Below, piece by piece: positions 35,401 to 43,380 of a DNA stretch of 64,000 bases. Origin of the DNA: Heterobilharzia americana (taxonomy: Eukaryota; Platyhelminthes; Trematoda; Strigeidida; Schistosomatidae); the NCBI GenBank assembly GCA_944470555.2, contig OX104130.1, forward strand, positions 57,569,491 through 57,633,490, given 5' to 3'. The notes under the pieces are model-generated. The model was given only the letters and a program-made list of their open reading frames with translations. It searched no databases and had not been told where the DNA came from. A program made the translations under genes and the position numbers. Each line of letters opens with the position of its first letter. Position 1 is the stretch's first letter.

Positions 35401-38400
35401 CCGAAGGAAAGTTCAATCATGAATATAGTATTCAGAGTGGACACCACAGTCAAAGTGTATCAGTATTACCTTTTATTCTGCTGAACTGAGGTTGATATTC
35501 TCGAGCCGTCATCTGACTTGACAATGTGTGACGGATAGGTTGCCGCTTATGTCCACATCTATGTGTATCTACAAATTCACATGTTTCTTTGGAGCCGACT
35601 ATATTGGACGTTGTAAGCGGACCCTCCAAAAATGCGTGCCTTAACCTTACCCGGTTTGGCTTACCGAAGGCCAAAGAAGGAAAAATACTTAATCTCCATT
35701 TAGTTCATAGAGCAAATGATGAAGCCAGAAGTATCTGACTAGACACTTGAAGGAATTATTTGCTGTGAACTGGAATTCTGATTTCCGTTTATAGTAAATC
35801 AGCTTAAACAGTGACTTATTATAAGCCAAGACTAGTTGTTATACCCATTACTTTTATAAGCTGATAAACTTGGTATGAAAAATTTGTGCTTTTTTTCATA
35901 GGAATAGCTTGACAGAATGTAGCCACCATTAGTTTTGATGTCATGCATTTCACCGCTAGCCACTATCCATCAACACCATCATTAGTCTTGTTTACTGCAT
36001 TTCAAATATAGCTTTCTTCAAGCTAAAATTCATAGTGACAGCATATTTTATCAATATGTAACATTATATGGGTGGTGATAGTTCCAATATAGGGTGACAC
36101 AATATATACATAGTATATATGCTCAATGTTCAGATAAAAGGTTGATTGAATAAGTAGCTTAACCTGACAGTCAGTAATTCTGTAATTAATCAATAAATTA
36201 TTTTTATCAATGAAATAAAAAAAGACGTTTGTGGCACACCCATACACATTATTTGAAGTTTTTTCTAATGCAAGCGAGCTGTCTTATTTTTCGCTTCAGT
36301 TTTAGTAATTCATTATTACAGTCTAACTGTCCATATGAACCAAACTATTGGTGTTTTGTGTTGTTAGTAGTTTCCTTGGGGACTACTAATGCTGGTACAA
36401 CTTTTGTTTAGAATTAATGTTGAAACAAAACAAACAAGTATTAATTAGATTCTTCTTCTCAAAAGAAGGCCATTTTTATATAATCACAAAAGTAGCTAAC
36501 ATTCAAGTAGAATTTGTGGAGAGTAAAAGCTTCATTAACCTTGTCTTAGTTATTTGCTGATATGATACTCAGAAATATAAATAATTTGCTGAATATTTAT
36601 CGAAAAAACTCATTAAGATGACCCACAGTGGATTGTGTAAAATATTTTTGTTGATCAACTTTTACGTGTTAGCATATGTTCATGTTTGGTGAGTTTTTTC
36701 TATTACTGATAATGAAAATGTTGCTCACTGGCTTAAATATTTGAATTGCTTTTAAAGCCAACTACACTCACTTTGGTCTGGACAACTGGATAGGAGTCTA
36801 AACCTTTACGCAACAAGCTTTGCTCTTAGCATAGTTAACACAAGTGTACCATGTTGAATTGACTTTACGTTACTTTACCGTCAGTTTTAACAGCAAGTTT
36901 CAGGCATATTTATCAATTATTAATGATTATGAAATCACTAGCAGGATAAAGAACTATTACGGTGATGTAGTATGACTGTAGTTACTTCAAAGTGTTTTGA
37001 CATGCCCGCAATTTCTAATGAAGAATCCATAATCAACTATGATTACAGACTAAAGTGACAAGTTGAACTTACTGTTGATCATCAGTCTTTCAGAAGATAA
37101 AATTAAGTCTTTCTAGTATGTCAATGATGGTGTTATGAATAATATTTGAAGGATTACGTTTCTGAAATAGTCACAAACTCATTCTATGCTATGAACAATC
37201 GTTTCTATTAACGTTCGTTTAGGATATGAAAGGCAACGTATTGAGCATTTACCTTTCATTCACTCTGTTATATACCTTAATGCTTTGTCAATAATTCCAA
37301 CCGGACTTCTCTTAATCCCCATTGATGGCTTGCAAAGAAGAGAACATCTTCAAAAGAAGTAGTAGATAAAAAAACATTTCCTCAGAATACGCTGTATACT
37401 CAGGGGCCGTAGAGCAACAAGAATGTAAAGTAAAACCACAAATAAATCAAGATTATTTCAGTATACAGGAATCCATCTACTCAAAAAATTTTCAGCAACT
37501 CAGTCACTATCAAAACATGTATCCAATAAGATATTCTAAGTAAACACTCCGTAAACATGTTCTGCTTCAGCTTGCGTATTCTATGTGGGCGTCATTTAGT
37601 GAATAACAATATCTAAGAGATCCTTGATTCGCCGCAAGGAATCTGATGAGAAGTAGAGATAATGATGGCTGGTGGCTAGCAGTGGAATCCAGGATGCGCA
37701 TTTCGTCCTGTTTGGGACTCATCAGCTGGATGTGCCCGCTTCCCATTGAGTGATGTTGTTCCCACCGAGATTCGGACTCGGTAGCGATCGCTTCAAGGTC
37801 CAGCGCGTTATCCACTACACCACCGAGCCACGATAGCCACTTCGTGTGCAACGGGTATAGTTTTTAGTATAACTGTTTTTATATGACACCGTCGTTGATT
37901 GACCGCATTGATCGGTCTCTATTAGCATATGGCCTCGATATCGCCAGCGTTCTAATTATGTTAATTATGTATCGTGGCTAGCAGTGGGAACAACATCACT
38001 CACTGGGAAGCAGGTACATCCAACTGATGACTCCCAAATGGGATGAAATGCGCATCCTGGATTCCACTGCTAGCCACGATCCACCATTGACATAATTAGA
38101 AAGCTGGCAGTATGAGGCATCCACACAGGAGCCCACATGCCAATAGAGACCGATCAATTCGGTCCAATCAACGACGGTATTATATAAAAACAATTATACT
38201 AAGAAGTAGAGATAGTTACGAACTAAAGGAGTCGATAAGACGTCCACTGCAACATATTCGAGACAGATCCCCTACCAAAAGCATATTATTATTATTTTTG
38301 TTGTTATAGGTGATGTTCCTCATATTTCTAATGAGCCCCAAATAGAAAATCAGATACTAGATTCTACTATCAGTTATGAGTAAGATATGCATGGTAATAT

Positions 38401-41400
38401 AATCTGCTTTTACACCTTCCTTAACATTCTAGATGGGATGAACAGCTGAATTCATTAAAAGCAGATCATCAGCTAGAGAAAATCTCCTTAGAAGAACAGT
38501 TATTACAGATGACGAGTAAATGCAAGGAATTAGAAAGGCAACATGAAAATGCTAATCAAACCATTCTAGTATTAGAGTGTAAAATTAACAAATATGAAGA
38601 TGACTTACGACAAAGTCAAATAAAGTTAACAGAACAACAACAAACATCAAGTTTAATTGTGAAAAAATGCGTTCAACTGAAAGAACATTGGCAAAATCAG
38701 ATGAAAAAATATAAAGATCTTATTAAAAAGAACTATGAAGCTAAAAAGATGAAATATCCAAACTAAAAGATGAAATCTCTACAAGCTTTAAACGGTTGGA
38801 AAATGAATTCGAAGATCATAAAAAACAAATTGATGCAGCTGCCGAAGTAAGTCATATATATTGAAAACAGTTCAGTGAATGGAATCCCAGTCAACCGTTC
38901 ATTTTCAAAAGCTAACAATCATATGTAAATACTAGGTCTTTATGTAATGCTTCTAGCTAAAACCATGTACAATATTTCATTTCAAATAACTCAGATTGAA
39001 TTTAAGGGCTAGAAAGTGTGCATGAGATGGAGGAATCAGTTGTAAATGAAAGTCGCTAAAAGCTATTCAACCTCATTTGGAATAAATATCAGTAACAAGT
39101 TTGGCGCTAGACAGATGATTCATGAACCATAATGAATCCCAAGCAAAAGCTTTCAGAGTCTTCTGAAACAGAATGGAGATTTTGTAGAGTGAGCTAACTC
39201 TAGGAGTTTGATCTCCATATAGTATGCTCTATAGTTGTCTGACTCTTGCTTAACAAAATAGTCCAGGAAGAATTTCAGGTACCAAACAGATATATAGCAC
39301 CTGTCTCAGGTAACTTACCACTGACTTCTTTCATAGTAATTACGAGACAGCACTTAAATACCTGACAAGATTAATTCAAAGTATTCTGTGTACTGCTGAT
39401 GTTCTGTCACTTTGGGATAAAAGCATTTTAGTAGCCGTCTCTAAGGTCCTATGTACGGTGTACAACAATCACACTTCACAGAATTCACGAAATTACCGAA
39501 AAAAGTGATTCACAAGAAGCGAACTACGTTTCACTCAGGTCACGGATGCATTGATCACAAGCACAGCCTCCGCTAAATACTTGAATCTTAAACGTAAGAA
39601 AGGTGCTTGCATGTATAATAGCCTACATGCTACTAGAACCCTACCTAATCAGTTACTTGGAAGTGAGGTGTGTGCTTTGAGCAGCTGAATTGTAAATTAC
39701 TTTTGTAAGATGGTTAGATGGGTGTGTCTGGACAAATTCGAGGTCCACCGTTGACGGTATGTATCTGAATGTTTGTGAGAAGTGGTTCAAGTGTGAACAA
39801 CGATATTTCCAACAGTATATTGACAGATGCAGTAATATTTACCACCTCAGGTTACTTTTGCCTGCCATCACGCAATTGCTCTGACTAGCAAGTTTCGGAT
39901 AAACAAAGCTTCGGCCCAAGTAGATTCGCCTACTTATTACTAAAACATTGTGTCGACTACTTTAAGGAAATTGGGTTTAGTACCATAGCTAAATATTTAG
40001 ATAAGTCAAAAGTAGGAGTGTTCCTAAAGTCTACTTTGGGTCTAATATCATAACCTGGTTTACGAACTTTAATAGTACCATAAATCCTACTGGGATTAAT
40101 AATTTTCGGCATTAAATTAAACCATTAAGACTCACTCATAAATGGCTTCATTCGGCGTATCAGATCCACCGTGGTTCTTTTAACTTTATTGATGATATTG
40201 TCCATTGGCTTCTTAATTTCTTCGTAAGGTCCTGTTTCTACATGTTCCTTGATTTTCTAAATATAATCAGACTTGTTTAAGACTACTGTTGAGTTGTCTT
40301 TGTCCGACTTAGCAATTACTATATCGTTGTTATTTCGGAGGTTCTTGAAAGCTTCTTTTTCTGCTATTGGCAAATTGCGTTTTGTCTTCTTCTGTACTCT
40401 AAGAAAAGTTACTATTCGCTATAAGGGTATGATGACAGATTGTAGATGTTGTAATCTACCTGAAGTTGGTGATTTTTTTTTATGAAGTGTACTTGAAGGT
40501 TTTAAACGGTCCTTTCCACTACCTTCCTAATCACAGCAAAAAATTCATGCAAAAGTATTGTCATACGAAAAAAGAATCCAAGAGAATACAAAACAGGCTG
40601 AAGAAAACATGCGGAATAAATTAAGGGAAGCATCTGACCGTTACAGAGAGGAAATTGATCAGTTACGCGTTAGTGTAGAAAGTGAATTATCACGACAAGT
40701 GTCTGAGGCTGAATGTCGAATTGAAGTTGAACGTCAGCGTGTACAGAATGCAGAGAAACAGTCTGAGCAATGGCGTATCAGAGCGAGGGAAGCTGAAGAA
40801 GCGAGATCAGCATTAGCGCTTCAGATCAATGAACTGTTACAAGCACGCTGTACTGAAGCAATGCAGGTAATTGCTATTATAAACTTTTTTTCATCACCAA
40901 ATACTATGAATATGTTCCGTTCATTGGCACCAAACAACCTTGAGAAAAGAAAAGTTTTGTCCCACTTCCTATCAATGAGAAGAAATTCATAATTACATCA
41001 TTTTCTTGCTCATTTGCAGGCTGTTATCATATATGAAATAGTTTCCAGGTTGTATCTTCCTTCAATGATGAGATGATAAGTAGTATGAAGTATGTAATCA
41101 TTTTCACAATATTTTCCATCAAGAATTATACTCTTTCTGACAGATAGAACTAAATGAAACTAAACAATTCTGTGCATCACTAGTTGATATTAATTTCAAA
41201 CCCAAATCTCTTCGTATCATTTAAGGGATCCTGTGCCTAATAAAGGAGACCTGAGCTCCAAAATAATACAGTTTGTCTTGCAATAACTCAGTAGTCCTTT
41301 TCATTTAAAATTTGTATCTTGCAGAATTGAAGGCCTTAAGGATATTTCTTTTCGGATATAAACTGTCCTCTGGTATCAAGAAGAATGCTTACTAAATCCC

Positions 41401-42901
41401 GTTATGTACATATTATGAAATTTGGTCCTTCATTTTAAATCAGATGATAGGTTTTATGGTACGGACAGGAATTTCAATCCATAGTGAATTTAATTTTGAC
41501 TTGAAATTTTCAAACAATGCATCTAGTTTGTCATGCTTCTTCGGATACAAGCACCCAAACAAACTACCCTATCTCTTTTTATTCAGATGGGAGCAGCCAT
41601 TTATAAAGCAACCAGGTATGAAGTTGACACAGATTTACAAACTAAAGTCTTCAGATTACAGATTCCTTTTGACTAATTGCTAAAGAATATTCCTAAATGT
41701 CTGTAGATTTGTATAAACCAACAACTTTACCAGATCTCATTTTCATTCGAGCTTCTGACTCATTCTCATAAGTACTTTTCGTTATTCCACTTAACGTTTT
41801 AGAATTGTTAAGATGACTGTATCTAGATGTATATGGAAGTTTGTTGTCATTTGACTAAATTGTCATCTTTAACTCTTCCATTAAGGAATCGGGAAGTTGT
41901 TTAAGAATATTTAACCAATATTCAGTTTTTTAATCTGTAGAATTAAACAGACTCTGAAATAATGTATCATGTACACAGTTGCCTATCAGTATCTAGAACA
42001 TAAACCCTATCAGCATATGAAGGCTTCTATTACATTTAGGTTATAGTTTTCTAAAATGATTTTTATTTCATTTCATCATCCAACTACTCTTGAACACAAC
42101 AGATCAAAATTTTATTACGATTTCTTTAAATATGTACCCGTTAAGACTAGGCATTCATACGACCACTATCTTCAGACAGTTTCCATTCTCCAACCAACAC
42201 CTCCCCACGCCATAGAGAAAGCGAAAAATTCGAAGTGCGGAAATATCTGATGGAAACTAAAAGCCATGTGTAGAGGTGCACAACCTACAGATTGTAAAAT
42301 GTCATGCATTTAGAAAGAAGAATTACTCTACATAATGATCCGAAAGGTGCATAAATCAGTTATACTTCGGAGAGAAACTTCCCTCCAACTTCTCTTGTGC
42401 AACAATCATGCTAAAACCAAATAAGTTGACTTGACTGCGGCTAACTAACCATAACGAATAGATAATTTGTGTACTTATTGTGAAGGAAATCACAGCTGTG
42501 AGCTTCAGCAACAGACGATTACATTAGATCAGTGCTATTGATCACATGTTTTGATACAACATCTGGTATGGAAAATTTGCATAATACTGTAATTCAAAAA
42601 CTGTAACGTAATTCGTGAAAATTTGAAATATTCGCATTCCTTTTTCACCCAGATCCTTCGATCTAATCTAACTGTTACTTCATTGGATCATCCTACTATT
42701 AATGGCTGTGCGAATCAAAATGCTGAGGTGTGTATTACAGCTGAATCTCGACCAGTTGGTTGTGAACTGGTCGTCCAGCATACGAAGAGAGATGAATCCG
42801 AAAGGCAAGAGGAACCCGACAAAAGTCTATTCCAGACCAGCACATGTGAGATTCAAGTTGTGTCTAACGTAGATAAAGAGCGTGAATGTCAATATATGTG
42901 A
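23741..42901 (+). CDS. CNTROB: Centrobin (CNTROB) homologue
   Basis: Gene-level entry for seven exons (listed separately). Centrobin is a coiled-coil protein of daughter centrioles needed for centriole assembly and, in sperm, for tail formation. The diagnostic match is KDILLRQLDSTLGHMTRSWK then DHEAQ, equivalent to the vertebrate KDxxxxQLDxTLxxxxxxWxxHEA block. A second match is the end of the coiled coil, ALQINELLQARCTEAMQ, equivalent to VERLQAMLQAHWDEAN. Phases agree at all junctions from 23908 onward. About 595 residues are seen against roughly 900 in vertebrates; the proline-rich vertebrate tail is missing and an N-terminal exon is probably unseen. Introns hold at least eight retroelement pieces. 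Confidence 0.75.
23825..23908 (+). CDS. CNTROB: Candidate CNTROB exon (after a 28-nt intron)
   Basis: Encodes VHTSSGDQCFADLDPLLKRT then SELLSKI, ending ATAAA|GTAATG in phase 2. That phase fits the acceptor of the exon at 26912. The residues are not a recognised motif; support comes from splice sites, phase and frame openness. Confidence 0.5.
24000..24930. other. CNTROB intron, nothing recognised
   Basis: AT-rich intronic sequence before the plus-strand retroelement. No domain or RNA gene seen. Confidence 0.35.
24930..26427 (+). mobile_element. CR1/Jockey-like retrotransposon, 5'-truncated, in a CNTROB intron
   Basis: Reads FRPVTVTSPFLKIVE near 24985, then QFLDKSRRSTLDDTTVLHHD and FLGYAAAFNLV, the reverse-transcriptase fingers and first catalytic region. 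It continues with MHNESWIISWLHSYFSEKEK and SFIKYVDDPTVFMPV, with the catalytic box as YVDD. The 3' end runs into an (ATT)n tract at about 26382-26427, which may be the element's own 3' repeat tail. Same strand as the host gene. Several stops are present. Confidence 0.72.
26382..26427. repeat. (ATT)n microsatellite
   Basis: About 15 perfect ATT units, preceded by imperfect ATT repeats from about 26355. It lies at the 3' end of the non-LTR element. Confidence 0.95.
26912..27278 (+). CDS. CNTROB: CNTROB exon
   Basis: Starts after CACAAG (or three bases later after CAG, a tandem NAGNAG acceptor). It encodes RNEGILSSYHHSLRQSHQHL, a low-complexity polar stretch, then PLKIDKISLELKQANDK, the start of the coiled coil. 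It ends AAG|GTGAGT in phase 0. Confidence 0.75.
27279..27988 (+). other. CNTROB intron, 710 nt
   Basis: Bounded by GTGAGT and TTTATTTGTAG. Nothing else recognised. Confidence 0.7.
27989..28272 (+). CDS. CNTROB: CNTROB exon with the diagnostic block
   Basis: 284-nt exon, phase 0 in and phase 2 out (CATACACA|GTAAGT). Encodes IKNLEKCLLEKQSTVNELLT, KDILLRQLDSTLGHMTRSWK, DHEAQ and LEDLRSQHQLAHT. All of it is predicted coiled coil. This is the segment that identifies the family. Confidence 0.85.
28273..28930. other. Start of the 10.2 kb CNTROB intron
   Basis: AT-rich, nothing recognised before the family A SINE. Confidence 0.5.
28930..29245 (+). repeat. Hammerhead SINE, family A copy 3
   Basis: Nearly complete unit. 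The 5' block with CCAATAGAGACCGATCAATTC lies at about 28984-29005. The tRNA-like part has GGTGGTCTAGTGGATAATG (29082-29100) and GAGTTCCAATCCC. The hammerhead is at 29163-29226, with CTGACGAG (29178-29185), stem II TCC/GGA and GAAA; ATC is the cleavage site. The base before GAAA is A instead of C, breaking the pair that closes stem II. Confidence 0.85.
29507..29722 (-). mobile_element. Penelope-like element fragment (C-terminal half of GIY-YIG endonuclease)
   Basis: The minus-strand frame reads SSTSHKIDIENISIIQKGFS then NFKERRIAEALHIILNPNAL, the typical end of the GIY-YIG domain of Penelope-like elements (H-x-IDxxN ... RxxAEAxxI). The N-terminal half of a similar domain lies next to it on the opposite strand (29760-29970). 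Confidence 0.65.
29760..29970 (+). mobile_element. Penelope-like element fragment (N-terminal half of GIY-YIG endonuclease)
   Basis: Plus-strand frame TTKALKNALVYLKDKI followed by CLCKSGHVDCNAYYIGGSFS, which resembles the linker plus 'C..C NA.YIGET' start of a Penelope-like GIY-YIG nuclease. The usual Glu/Thr after YIG is Gly here. No reverse transcriptase was found on this strand directly upstream. Confidence 0.55.
30195..30310 (-). repeat. Hammerhead SINE, family B (degenerate)
   Basis: The minus strand carries a box B-like GAGTTCGATCCCC, a run of ten G, CTAGGAGTCTTA in place of CTGAGGAGTCCC, and GGAACAGCTGTCCAGTG with the family B tail AGTGCTCCAAGGTTTTCAGTG. The core is eroded. It sits between two Penelope-like fragments. 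Confidence 0.6.
30530..31800 (+). mobile_element. Penelope-like retroelement, reverse transcriptase plus GIY-YIG tail (degenerate)
   Basis: Domains in order: PVEILDPTKVQLFKYTL near 30560; TDGVALGSPLRPP near 30855 (the GxAMGSPLGP motif); RKYIDDILITCDN near 30960 (catalytic YIDDI); WTYKRSVYRKRIWTG near 31130; NILLKNNYTSKFI near 31285. The C-terminal nuclease end at 31560-31773 reads NHIIETDQ and later IRKFKPPLCVQKQFVI. In-frame stops at several points show it is inactive. This layout, with an RT of the telomerase-like branch plus GIY-YIG, is specific to Penelope-like elements. Confidence 0.8.
31800..32370. other. Probable 3' untranslated region of the Penelope-like element
   Basis: AT-rich, pyrimidine-biased sequence directly after the GIY-YIG tail. 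Nothing else recognised. Confidence 0.35.
32378..32756 (-). repeat. Hammerhead SINE, family C, flanked by direct repeats
   Basis: On the minus strand a tRNA-like part (AATAGCTTAGTAGTAGCATC, GGTTCGGATCTC) precedes a hammerhead-like segment at 32530-32591. The core has CTGACGAG (32576-32569), stem II GTGTC/GCAC, GCAA instead of GAAA (32555-32552) and CTGTC at the cleavage position. A block of about 45 bp (plus-strand GGTCACTG..ATGTTG) occurs on both sides with starts about 333 bp apart, as in a cut-out of tandem units. It differs in sequence from families A and B. Confidence 0.6.
33000..35340 (+). mobile_element. RTE-like retrotransposon with endonuclease and partial reverse transcriptase
   Basis: The endonuclease starts near 33238 (WNVRTM) and spans to 34024, with VTIIQCYAPTNN, MGDKNAKLGG and GSDHS; the usual GDFNAK is GDKNAK. 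The reverse transcriptase follows in shifting frames from 34147, with AAGPDGIPPEAL near 34722, KLRPEQAGFRK near 34990, FIDFEKAFDSVDRE near 35105 and GVKQGCLLSP near 35285. The element stops at about 35340, before the catalytic ADD box. Same family as the 10.9 and 57.5 kb copies. It lies in the 10.2 kb CNTROB intron, same strand. Confidence 0.88.
35400..35700 (+). mobile_element. Penelope-like GIY-YIG fragment
   Basis: Reads MCIYKFTCFFGADYIGRCKR near 35550, the characteristic start of the GIY-YIG domain of Penelope-like elements, followed by RTLQKC. Stops and frame shifts surround it. It abuts the truncated end of the RTE-like element. Confidence 0.6.
35700..37670. other. Intronic AT-rich DNA with a SINE tail remnant
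   Basis: The short piece at 35925-35985 (CGCTAGCCACTATCCATCA) matches the tail of hammerhead SINE family A. Otherwise nothing recognised in this part of the CNTROB intron. Confidence 0.4.
37672..37965 (-). repeat. Hammerhead SINE, family A copy 4 (best-preserved ribozyme)
   Basis: The minus strand shows GGCTCGGTGGTGTAGTGG (box A-like) and GAGTCCGAATCTC (box B-like), then GGGAACAACATCACTC. The hammerhead at 37676-37741 has CTGATGAG (37725-37718), stem II TCCC/GGGA-type pairing around AAACA, GAAA (37704-37701), stem III ATGC/GCAT and ATC at the cleavage site. GC-rich ends GCAG/CTGC can form stem I. All core bases I know to be required are present. Confidence 0.87.
37966..38190 (+). repeat. Hammerhead SINE, family A copy 5 (lacks the tRNA-like head)
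   Basis: Begins directly at GGGAACAACATCACTCACTGG with no box A or B upstream. The hammerhead at 38010-38070 has CTGATGAC (38024-38031, last G changed), GAAATGCGCATCC and GGATTCCACTGC. The downstream block with CCAATAGAGACCGATCAATTC lies at about 38139-38160. Head-to-head with copy 4. Confidence 0.82.
38433..38846 (+). CDS. CNTROB: CNTROB exon with a one-base frameshift
   Basis: Acceptor AACATTCTAG; the first base completes Gln. Encodes WDEQLNSLKADHQLEKISLE, EEQLLQMTSKCKELERQ and LIKKNYEAKK, all coiled coil. The frame breaks at an A5 run (38743-38747). Adding one A restores DEISKLKDEISTSFKRLENE and DAAAE before the GAA|GTAAGT donor in phase 0. Confidence 0.82.
38847..39290 (+). other. CNTROB intron, nothing recognised
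   Basis: AT-rich intronic sequence. Confidence 0.4.
39290..39640 (+). mobile_element. RTE-like reverse transcriptase scrap
   Basis: Reads ALKYLTRLIQSILCTADVLS then WDKSILVAVSK, and later FHSGHGCIDHKHSLR, comparable to the 'FRPGRGCIDQIFTLRQ' block of the 43.4 kb element family. Heavily mutated. Confidence 0.45.
39930..40500 (-). mobile_element. Penelope-like reverse transcriptase N-terminal fragment
   Basis: The minus-strand frame gives AIAKSDKDNSTVVLNKSDY near 40310, then WFNLMPKIINPSRIYGTIKV and RKPGYDIRPKVDFRNTPTF then DLSKYLA at 40120-39970. The 'RIYGxxKVHKPGxPIRPIV' block is the signature before the palm in Penelope-like elements. Opposite strand to CNTROB, ending just before its next exon. 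Confidence 0.75.
40537..40866 (+). CDS. CNTROB: CNTROB exon, end of the coiled coil
   Basis: 330-nt exon, phase 0 on both sides (CACAG acceptor, ATGCAG|GTAATT donor). Encodes QKIHAKVLSYEKRIQENTKQ onward, ESELSRQVSEAECRIEVERQ and ALQINELLQARCTEAMQ. It matches the last coiled-coil part of centrobins. Confidence 0.85.
40867..42652 (+). other. Last CNTROB intron, 1.8 kb
   Basis: Bounded by GTAATT and TTTTTCACCCAG. No repeat or domain recognised. Confidence 0.6.
42653..42901 (+). CDS. CNTROB: CNTROB last exon
   Basis: Phase 0 in; encodes ILRSNLTVTSLDHPTINGC to the stop at 42899-42901 (ending ECQYM). It is polar, non-coiled and only 82 residues, far shorter than the proline-rich tail of vertebrate centrobin. 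Confidence 0.78.
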   Translation: MLRSNLTVTSLDHPTINGCANQNAEVCITAESRPVGCELVVQHTKRDESERQEEPDKSLFQTSTCEIQVVSNVDKERECQYM

Positions 42902-43380
42902 AATATTCTCAGCTTATAATCCGTCTACCCTCGAAGATACTACATTTTTGTGATACTGTTATGTGTACCCGTAGTGTAAGAATTTGTTTTGAATTTTTAC
43001 TTGTTTTGTGGTGTACACGCATGTTTACCGGTGCTGTTTGTAGCACTTTTGAATATTTGAATTAGAAAAATTTGTAAAATAGAATAACTAATGAATAGTT
43101 ACCTTTGCTGTGAACATTTCTAGGCCATCTTCTTACGGATTCTAAATCTATATCCTCACTTCATCCATCCAAATCAATATAGGACCAGGTATCACTGCAT
43201 AACGGTCTGAGTTGCCACACCTCATATCAGTACATCAAGTAAAAAGACAATAAAGTGGAAGATGAAAAAAAACCTTCAAGCAAAGAAATATAAAGTACGA
43301 GAAGAGGGAAAGGAAGAATGAGAAAATGGTGAGATTCAGAACAGCGTTAAGACGAGGATGTGTGTATACATCTACCCCAC
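42902..43380 (+). other. CNTROB 3' flank
   Basis: Contains an AATAAA at 43249-43254 that could be its polyadenylation signal, 350 bases past the stop. This segment may instead belong to the 3' end of the minus-strand RTE-like element, so the assignment is weak. Confidence 0.3.

Noticed and set aside
40273..40485. 70-codon plus-strand frame as a CNTROB exon
   Set aside because: Antisense of the Penelope-like reverse transcriptase; it has no donor or acceptor in the right phase.
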